NCBI RefSeq assembly: GCF_002285265.1
Contig: NZ_NSJB01000005.1
Span: 62,001 to 126,000, forward strand
From: Vandammella animalimorsus
Lineage (GTDB): Bacteria > Pseudomonadota > Gammaproteobacteria > Burkholderiales > Burkholderiaceae_C
Reading direction: 5' to 3'
Length of the DNA: 64,000 bases
A model generated the notes under the pieces. That model was not told where the DNA came from, searched no databases, and saw nothing but the letters and a program-made list of their open reading frames with translations. Of the stretch, positions 40,146 through 49,681 are shown piece by piece. The stretch's first letter is position 1. The number at the start of each line of letters is the position of its first letter. Made by a program: the position numbers and the translations under genes.

Positions 40146-41120
40146 ATGTCACGCATTCCCGCTGTGTTGCAGAACCTGCGTCTGCCCGTCATTGGCTCGC
40201 CTTTGTTCATTATCAGCAACCCCAAACTGGTACTGGCCCAGTGCAAGGCTGGCATCGTGGGCTCCATGCCGGCGCTCAATGCCCGGCCTGCTTCTGTGCT
40301 GGAAGATTGGCTCCAGGAAATCACCGAAGGGATTGCCGAGCACAACGCCAAAAACCCGCAGCGGCCAGCCGCGCCCTTTGCCATCAATCAAATCGTCCAC
40401 AAAAGCAACAACCGGCTTGAGCAGGATATGGAGCTGCTGGTCAAGTACCGCGTGCCCATCGTGATTACCTCGCTGGGTGCGCGCCCTGAAATCAATGAGG
40501 CCGCGCACAGCTATGGTGGCATCGTGCTGCACGATGTGATCAACAACGCCTTTGCCAAAAAGGCCATTGAAAAAGGCGCCGATGGCCTGATTGCCGTGGC
40601 CGCTGGCGCTGGTGGCCATGCCGGCGTGAAAAGCCCGTTTGCCCTGGTGCAGGAAATCCGCGAATGGTTTGACGGGCCTTTGGCGCTGTCGGGCTCCATG
40701 GCCACGGGCGATGCGATTTTGTCGGCCCAGGCCATGGGGGCGGACTTTGCCTATATCGGCTCGGCATTCATCGCCACCGACGAGGCCAATGCCTCGCAAG
40801 AATATAAACAAGCCATCGTCGATCACACTTCGGACGACATCGTGTATTCCAGCCTGTTTACCGGCGTGCACGGCAATTACCTGGCGCCCAGCATCCGCAA
40901 TGCCGGGCTGGATCCGGACAATCTGCCCGAAGGCAATCTGAAGGACATGAGCTTTGCCACCACCAGCGATGGCCAGGCGCAGAAAACCAAGGCCTGGCGC
41001 GACATCTGGGGCTGCGGCCAAGGCATTGGCGCCATCAAGGCCGTGACCTCCACCGCCGCCCTGGTCGATCGGCTGGAGCGCGAGTACCAGGCGGCGCGCC
41101 AACGGCTGCAGCTGGGCTGA
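40146..41120 (+). CDS. Nitronate monooxygenase family flavoprotein
   Basis: This 324-residue TIM-barrel flavoprotein of the nitronate monooxygenase (2-nitropropane dioxygenase) family oxidises alkyl nitronates with FMN. Visible are the N-terminal LPVIGSPLFIISNPKLVLA, the phosphate-binding GADGLIAVAAGAGGHAG near residue 142 with the catalytic-type His, and ALSGSMATGDAILSAQAMGADFAYIGSAF near 180-208. Length fits the bacterial class. It has its own ribosome site (aaggattttt) and lies between two terminators, so it is probably a single-gene unit. Some relatives are enoyl-ACP reductases (FabK) or act on other compounds. Confidence 0.88.
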   Translation: MSRIPAVLQNLRLPVIGSPLFIISNPKLVLAQCKAGIVGSMPALNARPASVLEDWLQEITEGIAEHNAKNPQRPAAPFAINQIVHKSNNRLEQDMELLVKYRVPIVITSLGARPEINEAAHSYGGIVLHDVINNAFAKKAIEKGADGLIAVAAGAGGHAGVKSPFALVQEIREWFDGPLALSGSMATGDAILSAQAMGADFAYIGSAFIATDEANASQEYKQAIVDHTSDDIVYSSLFTGVHGNYLAPSIRNAGLDPDNLPEGNLKDMSFATTSDGQAQKTKAWRDIWGCGQGIGAIKAVTSTAALVDRLEREYQAARQRLQLG

Positions 41121-41168
41121 GATCTTGAAAAGACCTGCGGCCGGTACAATCCGCGCCCGAGCCAGACC

Positions 41169-41243
41169 CTCCCCGTAGTTCAATGGATAGAACGAGCGCC
41201 TCCTAAGCGCTAGATACAGGTTCGATTCCTGTCGGGGGGACCA
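41169..41243 (+). tRNA. tRNA-Arg (anticodon CCT)
   Basis: All four arms fold. The acceptor stem is CTCCCCG/CGGGGGG with one G-T pair, and a D arm with AATGGATA is present. The anticodon stem AGCGC/GCGCT frames the loop CTCCTAA (anticodon CCT, reading AGG). The T arm is ACAGG-TTCGATT-CCTGT. The discriminator is A and CCA is encoded. A terminator follows at 41277. Confidence 0.97.
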
Positions 41244-41276
41244 GCCCACGGCGCAAACACAGGCACACGCAAAAAA

Positions 41277-41312
41277 CCGCCTCGCCCTTTCAGCGGCCAG
41301 GCGGATTTTTTT
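41277..41312 (+). terminator. Terminator after tRNA-Arg
   Basis: CCGCCT (41277-41282) and AGGCGG (41299-41304) pair over a 16-base loop, flanked by A6 and T7. It ends the tRNA transcript and may work in both directions. Confidence 0.8.
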
Positions 41313-41363
41313 GCCCCGCATTGGCCCCGGCATGGCGGCCAACTTCAAGCACAATCGGGGCCT

Positions 41364-42086
41364 ATGGCAATACAGTCCCCACTTTCTTTTCTGAGCAACA
41401 TCGCCAGCAGCATTGGCAAAAGCATCACGCTGCCGGCCTGGCTGATCGAAGAAATGCAGCGCCGCATGGTGCTGCTGCTCAACCACATGCTGCAGCAAGA
41501 GCCCCAGGCCCAGCAGCGCCTTGCCAAGCAACAGGGCAAGACCATCTACCTGAGCTGGCGCCAGTTCAACGGTCAGGTGCGCATCACCCCGGCGGGCCTG
41601 CTGGATCTGGACAGCACCCAGCAAAGCAGCGATCTGCTGGTCGAGGTGGCCGAGCCCTCCATCAGCCAGCTGGCCCGCCATGCCGCCCAAGGCGAGCGCC
41701 CGCCGATCCGCATCGCCGGCGACGTGGCCCTGGCCAGTGAGCTGAACTGGGTCATCGACAACGTGCGCTGGGACGTGGAAGACGATCTGGCGCGCCTGAT
41801 CGGCGACGTGCCGGCGCACAAGCTGGCACAACTGGGCCGCATCGTGGCCGATGCGCTGCGCAAATTCGCCCAAGGCGCACTGGCCACCTGGGACGGCCTG
41901 AGCGGGAGCGGCCGCGCGGGCACCGGCGCAGCCCCCGCACCGACCGCCGCCCAGGGCCGCCATGCCGCCGACTACCCGGTCGCCGTCGTGCGCACCGCGC
42001 CCGCCAGCGATGCGCCAGCGCCTGCAGCGGCCGCGCCCAATTCACCCGATTCACCCGACACGCCCACCCAGGCCCCGCAAGCCTGA
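41364..42086 (+). CDS. ubiJ: Ubiquinone biosynthesis accessory factor UbiJ
   Basis: This is a 240-residue protein with an N-terminal SCP2-type sterol-carrier-like domain (about residues 12-115). It has the family's [20 protein letters not shown] and [18 protein letters not shown], then a helical part ([20 protein letters not shown]) as in UbiJ. UbiJ binds ubiquinone intermediates and helps assemble the soluble Ubi complex with UbiK. The last 70 residues are Ala/Pro-rich and not conserved. It lies 19 bases before ubiB, the usual order ubiJ-ubiB, though ubiE, which often precedes them, is not adjacent here. Confidence 0.88.
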   Translation: MAIQSPLSFLSNIASSIGKSITLPAWLIEEMQRRMVLLLNHMLQQEPQAQQRLAKQQGKTIYLSWRQFNGQVRITPAGLLDLDSTQQSSDLLVEVAEPSISQLARHAAQGERPPIRIAGDVALASELNWVIDNVRWDVEDDLARLIGDVPAHKLAQLGRIVADALRKFAQGALATWDGLSGSGRAGTGAAPAPTAAQGRHAADYPVAVVRTAPASDAPAPAAAAPNSPDSPDTPTQAPQA

Positions 42087-42105
42087 GCGCCGGGGCAGCA
42101 TCACC

Positions 42106-43674
42106 ATGAGCAAATTGCTGCGCGGCTGGGCCATCGTCTGGGTGGTATTGCGCTATGGCCTGGATGAAATGGTGCTCACCCAACTGCGCAGCCGCTGGGC
42201 GCAGGCGCTGGTGCGCCTGCTCTCGCGCGGGCGCAACCTGCAAGCGCCGCGCGGCCAGCGGCTGCGCCTGGCGCTGGAGCAGCTCGGGCCGATCTTCGTC
42301 AAGTTCGGCCAGGTGCTCTCCACGCGGCGCGACCTGATGCCGCCGGACATCGCCGACGAGCTGGCGCGGCTGCAGGACCGCGTGCCGCCATTTGACAGCG
42401 CCCTGGCCGTGGCCATCATCGAAAAAGCCTTTGGCCGCCCCATCGACGCCGTCTTCACCAGCTTCGAGCGCCAGCCTGTGGCCAGCGCCTCCATCGCGCA
42501 AGTGCACTTCGCCACCTTGGTGGACAAGCACGGCCAAAGCCATGACGTGGCCGTCAAGGTGCTGCGCCCGGGCATGCTCAAGATCATCGAGAAAGACCTG
42601 GCGCTGATGCACATGCTCGCTGGCTGGCTGGAAAAACTCTCCGCCGATGGCAAGCGCCTCAAGCCGCGCGAAGTCGTGGCCGAGTTCGACACCTACCTGC
42701 ACGACGAGCTCGACCTGATGCGCGAAGCGGCCAACGCCGCCCAGCTGCGGCGCAACATGCAGGGGCTGGACCTGGTGCTGATCCCCGAAGTCTTCTGGGA
42801 CTTCTGCCACACCGACGTCATGGTCATGCAGCGCATGACGGGCGTGCCCATCAGCCAGACCGAAACCCTCAGGCAGCACGGCGTCAACCTGCCGCAACTG
42901 GCGCGCGACGGCGTGACCATCTTCTTCACCCAGGTGTTTCGCGACGGCTTCTTCCACGGCGATATGCACCCGGGCAACATCCAGGTCAGCCTGGACGCGC
43001 GCAGCTTCGGGCGCTACATCTCGCTGGACTTTGGCATCGTCGGCACCCTCACCGACTTCGACAAGGAATACCTGGCGCAGAACTTCACCGCCTTCTTCCG
43101 CCGCGACTACAAGCGCATCGCCGAGCTGCACGTCGAAAGCGGCTGGGTGCCGGCCAACACCCGCGTGGCCGAGCTCGAAGCGGCCATCCGCACCGTCTGC
43201 GAGCCCTACTTCGACCGCCCGCTCAAGGAAATCTCACTGGGCGTGGTGCTGATGCGCCTGTTCCAGACCTCGCGGCGCTTTCACGTCGAAATCCAGCCGC
43301 AGCTGGTGCTGCTGCAAAAAACCCTGCTCAACATCGAAGGCCTGGGCCGCCAGCTCGACCCCGACCTCGACCTGTGGAGCACCGCCAAACCCTTTCTGGA
43401 AAAGTGGATGGTCGAGCAAGTCGGCCCCAAGCGCCTGTGGCAAGAGCTGCGCAACGAAGCGCCGCGCTACGCGCAAATCCTCCCGGCCCTGCCGCGCCTG
43501 GTGCAGGACTTCCTGCAACACAGCGTGCAGCAACGCGACCAGGAACTGCGCCGCCTGATCGAAGAGCAAAAACGCACCAACCGCCTGCTGCAATCGCTGC
43601 TCTACGGCAGCCTGGGCTTCGCGCTGGGCCTGTTGCTGCTGCAGGTCTACCTGCGCATCCGGCTTTGGGGGTGA
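42106..43674 (+). CDS. ubiB: Ubiquinone biosynthesis regulatory protein kinase UbiB
   Basis: This is a 522-residue atypical kinase/ATPase of the UbiB/ADCK family. The N-terminal KxGQ motif lies in [17 protein letters not shown] near residue 65, the Ala-rich loop in [11 protein letters not shown] near 127 and the ATP-lysine in VAVKVLRPG near 149. Catalytic GDMHPGN is near 285 and the metal-binding DFG in SLDFGIVG near 308. One or two C-terminal membrane helices (about 487-520) anchor it in the inner membrane. It supports ubiquinone synthesis by extracting lipid precursors. The start at 42106 matches the family N-terminus; the frame is open upstream inside ubiJ but is not coding there. Confidence 0.95.
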   Translation: MSKLLRGWAIVWVVLRYGLDEMVLTQLRSRWAQALVRLLSRGRNLQAPRGQRLRLALEQLGPIFVKFGQVLSTRRDLMPPDIADELARLQDRVPPFDSALAVAIIEKAFGRPIDAVFTSFERQPVASASIAQVHFATLVDKHGQSHDVAVKVLRPGMLKIIEKDLALMHMLAGWLEKLSADGKRLKPREVVAEFDTYLHDELDLMREAANAAQLRRNMQGLDLVLIPEVFWDFCHTDVMVMQRMTGVPISQTETLRQHGVNLPQLARDGVTIFFTQVFRDGFFHGDMHPGNIQVSLDARSFGRYISLDFGIVGTLTDFDKEYLAQNFTAFFRRDYKRIAELHVESGWVPANTRVAELEAAIRTVCEPYFDRPLKEISLGVVLMRLFQTSRRFHVEIQPQLVLLQKTLLNIEGLGRQLDPDLDLWSTAKPFLEKWMVEQVGPKRLWQELRNEAPRYAQILPALPRLVQDFLQHSVQQRDQELRRLIEEQKRTNRLLQSLLYGSLGFALGLLLLQVYLRIRLWG

Positions 43675-43791
43675 CTGGCTCAAAGCCAGTTCAAAGCCTC
43701 GATACGAGAGAAGCTCTACAAGGCACTTCTCCTGGCACATGCAGCGCACAGCCGGCGCTGCCCCGGCCGGCGTTGCAAGCCAAGCCACAGG

Positions 43792-44640
43792 CTATACCCG
43801 CCCCAACTTGGAGTTCGCTTGGGCCAGGCTGTGCGCAGGACTTCCCAGACGCTTTGAAACCTCCTGGGCGCAGGCCCGCACGGCAGTGGCCTGTGGGCCA
43901 TTCCAATGGGCGTCAAAGGAGCGCGTGCGCCCCATCAAGGTCATACCGAGCACGATGTTGCCGGAGTAGTCAAACACTGGCGCGGCAAACGAGCACACGC
44001 CAGGGGTGGGGTTGTTCACGGCACGCGAGACGCCGTGCCTGCGCACCTGTTTGAGCATCTCCTGCAGCTCATCGGCATCGATGGGTTTGGCAATGTCCGG
44101 CCCAAGGCGACGCTCATCTTCGAGCAGTGATTCCTCAATCAGCTTGGCCGGCAGATAGGCAGCAAACAAACGCCCTGTGGCCGTGCCCGCCAAAGACATG
44201 ACGGTGCCGGTGCGGATATTGGTGTGCAGTGGATAGATCGCATCGAAGAGAAACACCATGGTCGGGCCTTGATTGCCCCAAACGGACAGCCCGACGCTGT
44301 GACCGGTCTCCCGTGCCAGGGCTTGTGCGTAGGGCGTGGCCTCACGCACGGGATTGAGCATGCGCAAAGTCACCAGGCCAAGCTGCATGGCCGTCGGACC
44401 GAGCCAGTAATAGCCGGTGGATGGCTCCTGCGTGACCAGGCCCAGCTTGGCAAAACTCACGAGATAGGGGTGGGCCTTGCCCGGGGCCATGTCCGCCGCC
44501 TTGGCCAACTCCCTCAATGGCATCGGCCGGCCCTGGGCACCAAGGGCCAGCAACAGCTGCCCACCGACCTCGATCGACTGAATGCCACGGCGCCCCTTTT
44601 CGGGCGCGAGCCCACTGCTTGCTGCATCGGCTGCAGGCAT
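43792..44640 (-). CDS. IclR family transcriptional regulator
   Basis: This 282-residue regulator has an N-terminal winged helix (about residues 18-85: GIQSIEVGGQLLLALG, LRELAKAADMAPGKAHPYLVS). A C-terminal IclR effector domain follows (YAQALARETGHSVGLSVWG, TGRLFAAYLP, VSRAVNNPTPGVCSFAAPVFDYSG). It is divergent from the dehydrogenase gene at 44934 across a 293-base AT-rich gap. I infer it controls the catabolic and transport genes to 55.6 kb in response to a substrate or intermediate. Base composition matches those genes and not the ubiB side, so it belongs to the same transferred block. Confidence 0.92.
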   Translation of the reverse strand: MPAADAASSGLAPEKGRRGIQSIEVGGQLLLALGAQGRPMPLRELAKAADMAPGKAHPYLVSFAKLGLVTQEPSTGYYWLGPTAMQLGLVTLRMLNPVREATPYAQALARETGHSVGLSVWGNQGPTMVFLFDAIYPLHTNIRTGTVMSLAGTATGRLFAAYLPAKLIEESLLEDERRLGPDIAKPIDADELQEMLKQVRRHGVSRAVNNPTPGVCSFAAPVFDYSGNIVLGMTLMGRTRSFDAHWNGPQATAVRACAQEVSKRLGSPAHSLAQANSKLGRV

Positions 44641-44933
44641 GCCTTTCTCCTAACGGTTGGGTTGAATCCATCGCGCTTACATGACGCCGCTGGCGCACGG
44701 CACTACTGCCGCGCCAATATACAGCCCCCAGCCACGTTTTCTGTAGCCACCAACCTCCCGGCCTCAATGCTGCTGTGCGCCGCTTTGACACCCAGCCTGA
44801 GCCCTCTGACTTCATCAAACAATATCAAGTACATACATCAAGGGTAAACCATTAGTAAATAAAACATGGATTAGTATTAAGCTAATTTACACGACCAAGC
44901 CCGGGCTGACCGGTGATGGCAAGGGGTGAAGCA
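44641..44933. promoter_or_regulatory. Divergent control region of the catabolic island
   Basis: No gene is seen. The half near the dehydrogenase is very AT-rich (44800-44890). ATTAG-N7-CTAAT (44870-44886) is a short inverted repeat, and CATTAGTAAA lies just upstream. One of these may be the IclR-type operator. A clear -35/-10 pair could not be placed with confidence. Confidence 0.4.
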
Positions 44934-46649
44934 ATGAGCGAACAGGAATCCATGTACGACGTTCTGGTGATTGGCACCGGCGCTTCCGGTATGTCAGCGG
45001 CCATCACGGCCGCGCACCAAGGCTTGAAAGTATTGGTCGTGGAGAAAGCCTCCGTCTATGGCGGCACAACGGCACGCTCGGGCGGCTGGCTATGGATTCC
45101 TGGCACCGAGCTGGCCAAGCAGCAAGGCATTCATGAGCCTGCGGATGCGGCACGCAGCTATTTGCAGCATGAGGCAACGACGCATTTTGATGCCGACCGC
45201 GTGGCCGCCTTCATCGAGAACGGGCCCCAAGCCATTGATTTTTTTACGAACAAGACCTGCGTCCAGTTCGACATGCCTGCAGTGTTTCCGGACTATCACG
45301 CCGAAGCACCTGGCGGTCAGCCCGGTGGACGCTCCATGGTGACGCGCCCTTTCGATGCCAGAGAACTTGGGCAACACGTCGCGCAACTGGCACCGCCCGT
45401 GCCTGAGTTGACGGTGTTCGGCATGATGCTGGGCTCCGGCAAGGAGCTCTGGCACTTCCTGCGCGCCTTCAAATCTTTGGAGTCTTTCTGGTATGTCGCC
45501 AAGCGTTTTGGCAGGCACTTCGCCGACGTGCTGCAGCACGGCAGAGGCATGACGCTGACCAATGGCAATGCGCTGGCTGGCAGACTCTTCAAGGCCGGTC
45601 TGGATCTGGACATTCCCGTTTGGCTGAACGCCCCGGCGCAAAAGCTCATCACCGATCAGGGCCGGGTCGTGGGCGCGACGGTGGTGCGCGAGGGCCAGCC
45701 GATAGACCTGCGCGTGCGCCGTGGGGTCGTACTTGCCTGCGGCGGTTTTCCCCATGACATCGAGCGCCGCAAGCAATTGTTCCCACATGCGCCCACCGGC
45801 CATGAGCATTTCACTCCGTCACCGACGCCCAATACCGGCGATGGCTTGCGCCTTGGCGAATCCGTCGGCGGCTGGGTAGACCCGACCATCCCCAATGCCG
45901 CCGCCTGGTGCCCTACATCGATCGTCAAGCGCAAGGATGGCACCGATGGGGTCATGCCGCACTTCATCGATCGCGCCAAACCGGGGGTGATTGCCGTCAC
46001 GCCCCAGGGCAGGCGCTTCACCAACGAGGCCCTGTCCTACCACGACTTCATCCAGGACTTGGTCAAAGCCTGCGCCGGCAGCCCTGCCGTGCGCTGCTGG
46101 CTGGTGTGCGACCACGCGCATTTGCGTGAATACGGCATGGGCGCAGTGGCCCCATTTCCGCTGCCCATTGGCAAGCATTTGAAAAGCGGCTACCTCAAGC
46201 GCGGGCGCAGCCTGCAGGAGCTGGCGCAGGCCATCGGCGTCCCTCCAGATGCCTTGCAAGAGGAGGTCGAGGCATTCAACCGCGATGCCATATCCGGCAC
46301 CGATACCCGATTCGCCAAGGGCAGCACTGCCTACAACCGTTACCAGGGCGATGCACTGGTCAAGCCCAACCCTTGCATGGCGCCAATCCAGCATGGCCCG
46401 TTCTATGCCATCCAGGTCGTTGTCGGGGACATTGGCACTTTCGCCGGTCTGGCCACGGACCGGCATTGCCGAGTCTTGCAAAAAGACGGGCAACCTGTGC
46501 GGGGGCTGTTCGCGGTCGGCAACGACGCCGCCAGCATCATGGGTGGAAATTACCCCGGCGCGGGCATCACGCTCGGCCCGGCCCTCACCTTTGGCTACAT
46601 CGCCGGGCGGGCATTGGCCGACCAGGCCGAACTGCCCACGGGCGCTTGA
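44934..46649 (+). CDS. FAD-dependent dehydrogenase, 3-ketosteroid-delta1-dehydrogenase-like
   Basis: This is a 571-residue flavoprotein of the fumarate-reductase/KstD superfamily. The N-terminal FAD motif is VIGTGASGMSAAITAA (residues about 10-25), with VVEKASVYGGTTARSGGWLW next, as in KstD. The C-terminal GNYPGAGITLGPALTFGYIAGRAL (near 535-560) carries the Tyr-Gly pair that in KstD helps activate the 3-keto group. KstD introduces a double bond next to a ring ketone. Whether this enzyme uses steroids or another cyclic enone is not readable. It is the first gene after the IclR control region, with a good ribosome site (aaggggtga). Confidence 0.82.
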   Translation: MSEQESMYDVLVIGTGASGMSAAITAAHQGLKVLVVEKASVYGGTTARSGGWLWIPGTELAKQQGIHEPADAARSYLQHEATTHFDADRVAAFIENGPQAIDFFTNKTCVQFDMPAVFPDYHAEAPGGQPGGRSMVTRPFDARELGQHVAQLAPPVPELTVFGMMLGSGKELWHFLRAFKSLESFWYVAKRFGRHFADVLQHGRGMTLTNGNALAGRLFKAGLDLDIPVWLNAPAQKLITDQGRVVGATVVREGQPIDLRVRRGVVLACGGFPHDIERRKQLFPHAPTGHEHFTPSPTPNTGDGLRLGESVGGWVDPTIPNAAAWCPTSIVKRKDGTDGVMPHFIDRAKPGVIAVTPQGRRFTNEALSYHDFIQDLVKACAGSPAVRCWLVCDHAHLREYGMGAVAPFPLPIGKHLKSGYLKRGRSLQELAQAIGVPPDALQEEVEAFNRDAISGTDTRFAKGSTAYNRYQGDALVKPNPCMAPIQHGPFYAIQVVVGDIGTFAGLATDRHCRVLQKDGQPVRGLFAVGNDAASIMGGNYPGAGITLGPALTFGYIAGRALADQAELPTGA

Positions 46650-46673
46650 GCAGAGCATCCAAGGAGCGGCCCA

Positions 46674-47438
46674 ATGGAAATCACCGCATGCATGGCGCCC
46701 AGAATCCTCGAAGGGCGCATTGCCCTAGTCACCGGAGCAGGCCAGGGCAATGGCCAAGCCATTGCGCAGGGCTTGGCAAAAGCCGGCGCCCTCGTCATCG
46801 TGACGGACTTGAATGCCCACAACGCGCAGACTGTTGCAGCGCAAATTCATGCTGCAGGCTCTCAGGCAGTGGCCCATCGGCTGGACGTGACTTCTCAGGG
46901 CGAATGCCAGGCGCTGGCAGCGCAAGTGGGCGGCATTGACATCCTGGTCAACAACGCCGGCATGCTCATTCGCGAAGGTATGGACAGCCAGCAGGCTGCA
47001 GCAAACCTGCAACGCACACTGGATGTCAACGTGATGGGAAGTTTTTTCCCGACCCAGGCCTGGCTGGACGCGCTCAAGCGCAGGCGAGGCGTGGTCATCA
47101 ACGTGGCATCCATCGCCTCTTGCGTCGGTATTCCCAATGTGGTGGGCTATTCGCCATCCAAGGGCGCCATCAGGCTGATGACCCAGGCCCTGGCAGTGGA
47201 GCTGGCCCAGCATGGCGTGCGGGTCAACGCGATTGCGCCCGGGGTGATCGACACCCCGATGACGGCCTACACGCGCGGCGCTCCCGAGCGCCTGGCCCCA
47301 TTCATGCAGCGCACACCCATGGCCCGCGTCGGGCAACCACAGGAACTGGTGGGCCCAGTGGTATTTCTTGCCTCGGACATGGCCAGCTATGTCACAGGCG
47401 TCACCTTGCCCGTGGACGGCGGATTCCTTGCCGCTTAG
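46674..47438 (+). CDS. SDR family oxidoreductase
   Basis: This 254-residue classical short-chain dehydrogenase has the NAD(P)-binding TGAGQGNGQAIA near residue 20, NNAG near 93, the catalytic Ser in NVASIAS near 143 and YSPSK near 159. The C-terminal GVTLPVDGGF closes the family pattern. An acidic residue (VTDLNAHN) after strand 2 favours NAD over NADP. Strong ribosome site aaggagcg; an ATG at 46692 is a shorter alternative start. It follows the KstD-like gene by 24 bases, and I infer it oxidises or reduces a hydroxyl/keto group in the same pathway. Confidence 0.9.
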   Translation: MEITACMAPRILEGRIALVTGAGQGNGQAIAQGLAKAGALVIVTDLNAHNAQTVAAQIHAAGSQAVAHRLDVTSQGECQALAAQVGGIDILVNNAGMLIREGMDSQQAAANLQRTLDVNVMGSFFPTQAWLDALKRRRGVVINVASIASCVGIPNVVGYSPSKGAIRLMTQALAVELAQHGVRVNAIAPGVIDTPMTAYTRGAPERLAPFMQRTPMARVGQPQELVGPVVFLASDMASYVTGVTLPVDGGFLAA

Positions 47439-47489
47439 CGCATGGGCCTGTTCACTTCTGAATCACAACATCCAACAAGGAGACAAGCA

Positions 47490-48686
47490 ATGCGCATTTC
47501 TCAAATTTTCAAGCGAACCGTGCTCGCAGCCGGCCTGGTGGCCACGGCCATGGCCAGCGCGCAAAACATCAAGCTGGGCTACAACGGGGATTTGTCGGCC
47601 TCCCCCTCTGCCCAAAGCGGGCAAGCTGCGGTGCTGGGCATGGAAGCGGCCATCGCGGACCTCAACGCCAAAGGCGGCGTATTGGGAAGAAAGCTGGTGT
47701 TGGTCACCCGTGACGATGCCTCGGCGCCACCGAAGTCGATCCAGAACATGAGCGAATTGATCGACAGCGAGAAGGTTGCCGCCGTGTTCGGCCCAACCAA
47801 CTCCGGCAACGCCATGGCCTGGAAGCACATTGCCAATCAGAAGAAGATCCCTGTCATCGGCAATGTGGCGTCCGGCACCGACATCACCAAGCCCATGAGC
47901 GCCAATGCCGAAAACTACATGTTCCGCATCTCCATGGTGGACCGGGAACAGGTGGCAGCCCTGATGGCCTATGTGAAGAAGAATGCGCAGCAATCCAAGC
48001 GCATCGGCTTGATGGCAGAGACAACGGGCTATGGGCAAGGCGGCCTCAAGGATCTGGAGGAGATTGCCAAGCTGCAAGGCATCACCGTTGCCGCGACTGA
48101 GCGTTTTGGCGTGGGCGATACGGATATGACTTCCCAGCTGAACAAAATGAAGTCCGCCGGCGTGGACACGGTGGTGGTCTGGGCACAGGGCACACCAATC
48201 GCACAATTGGTGCGCAGCATGGAAAAGATCGATTACTTCCCGTTGGTGCTCACCTCCTGGGCAGCGGACAACATCACTTTCTATGACGCCGCAGGCAAGA
48301 GCCTGGCAGAAAAACCCATCTTCATGCGCACGGTGGCCGATGCCTACACCCCTGCGCAGCAGGCCCTCTTCGAGCGTATCTCGGCCAAGCTCAAGGCGCC
48401 CGGCTCCTTCTCCTTCGCCCTGCATGGTTACGACTCCGTGATGCTGTATGCCGCCGCAGTCCGGCAGGCTGACAGCACCGATGGCAAGGCCGTGCGCCAA
48501 GCGCTGGAGGATTTGCAAGCGCCCGTGCAAGGCCTGCTCAAGACCTACGAAAAGCCTTTCAGCGCCACCAATCACGAAGCCTTGAAGGCCCAGGACTTCG
48601 TCTGGATTCGCTGGAAGGACGGCAAGCTCGCGCCCTACTCGGATTCGGTCATTGAAGCGCTGAGCAGCGCTGACTTCAAGAAATAA
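47490..48686 (+). CDS. Liv-type ABC transporter substrate-binding protein
   Basis: This is a 398-residue periplasmic binding protein of the branched-chain amino acid (LivJ/Peripla_BP_6) class. It has a signal peptide (cleavage after AMASA), then NIKLGYNGDLSASPSAQSG and VLGRKLVLVTRDDASAPPKS typical of the family. In this context such proteins usually bind aromatic or other organic acids rather than leucine. Ribosome site aaggagac. It is followed by the matching permeases and ATPases, so the island has its own complete importer. Confidence 0.92.
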   Translation: MRISQIFKRTVLAAGLVATAMASAQNIKLGYNGDLSASPSAQSGQAAVLGMEAAIADLNAKGGVLGRKLVLVTRDDASAPPKSIQNMSELIDSEKVAAVFGPTNSGNAMAWKHIANQKKIPVIGNVASGTDITKPMSANAENYMFRISMVDREQVAALMAYVKKNAQQSKRIGLMAETTGYGQGGLKDLEEIAKLQGITVAATERFGVGDTDMTSQLNKMKSAGVDTVVVWAQGTPIAQLVRSMEKIDYFPLVLTSWAADNITFYDAAGKSLAEKPIFMRTVADAYTPAQQALFERISAKLKAPGSFSFALHGYDSVMLYAAAVRQADSTDGKAVRQALEDLQAPVQGLLKTYEKPFSATNHEALKAQDFVWIRWKDGKLAPYSDSVIEALSSADFKK

Positions 48687-48757
48687 GCGCCCACCAAGAT
48701 GCCCTACGCCACCAGGTTGCAACGTGCCACCCGGGGGCCCTCGCTCTGGAGTCCACC

Positions 48758-49681
48758 ATGACAGAAGCGATCTTGCAGTCCATTCTCAGCGGCCTGGCCG
48801 TGGGCGGTGCCTACGCCCTGGTCGCCCTGGGTTTCAGCATCACGTTCACGACCACCAAGACCTTGAACTTCGCGCATGGGGAGTTCGTCTCGGCAGGGGC
48901 ATTCATCAGCATGAGCGCCTTGTTCCTGCTGCTGGGCATGCCCGTGACCTCAACCACCTTCGGCCAGACGCAGCCTGGCACAGGGGCTCAGCTATTGGCC
49001 TTGGCAGCCGCACTGGGTGTCATGGGTGCTCTTGGCTGGCTGCTGTACATCGTGGGCGTGCGCCCCTTTGCGGGCCGCCCCGGCATGGCCTGGGTCATGA
49101 GCACCCTGGGCTTTGGCGTCATTTTGCAAAGCATCGGCCTGGCCATCTGGGGCCCCAAGCCTGTGGTCGTGCCCAGCCCCTTGGGTGATTCGGTCATCCG
49201 CGTGCTGGGAATTGGCGTGCGCCCGCAAGAGCTGCTGACGCTGGGTGTGGCCGTAGTCATCACGCTGGGGTTGGACTGGGTGATGAACCACACCATGGCC
49301 GGCAAGGCCATGCGCGCAGTGGCCGCCAATGGCCAAGTGGCCAGCCTCATGGGCATCAACACCAACGCGATGATGGCCGGCGCGTTCGTGATGAGCTCTG
49401 CACTGGCGGGCCTGTCGGGCTTTCTGCTGGCGCCGATCGCCCAGGCATCGCTGTTCCTGGGCCTGGCCGTAGGGCTCAAAGGCTTTTCAGGCGCGATCAT
49501 CGGAGGGCTGAACAACCCCCGCGGCTGCGTCATCGGCGGCTTTGCGTTGGGCGTGCTGGAGTCGCTCGTGAACCTCTGGTCTGCACAGTGGCGAGAAGTG
49601 GCCGTGTTCGCTCTCGTGATCCTGGTGCTCGCGCTGCGTCCAACCGGGCTGTTTGGCAAAGCGATGGTGGAGAAAGTATGA
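48758..49681 (+). CDS. Liv-type ABC permease (LivH-like)
   Basis: This 307-residue inner-membrane permease has about eight helices and the LivH motifs GLAVGGAYALVALGFSITF near the start, LNFAHGEFV near residue 37 and KGFSGAIIGGLNNPRGCVIGG near 245. It pairs with the LivM-like half of the next protein. The stop overlaps the next ATG by four bases. Confidence 0.93.
   Translation: MTEAILQSILSGLAVGGAYALVALGFSITFTTTKTLNFAHGEFVSAGAFISMSALFLLLGMPVTSTTFGQTQPGTGAQLLALAAALGVMGALGWLLYIVGVRPFAGRPGMAWVMSTLGFGVILQSIGLAIWGPKPVVVPSPLGDSVIRVLGIGVRPQELLTLGVAVVITLGLDWVMNHTMAGKAMRAVAANGQVASLMGINTNAMMAGAFVMSSALAGLSGFLLAPIAQASLFLGLAVGLKGFSGAIIGGLNNPRGCVIGGFALGVLESLVNLWSAQWREVAVFALVILVLALRPTGLFGKAMVEKV

Noticed and set aside
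44815-44890. Mobile-element remnant or attachment site at the AT-rich edge of the catabolic island
   Set aside because: No direct repeats matching the far end at 55.6 kb, no tRNA end duplication and no integrase or transposase fragment were found; it is better explained as a promoter region.
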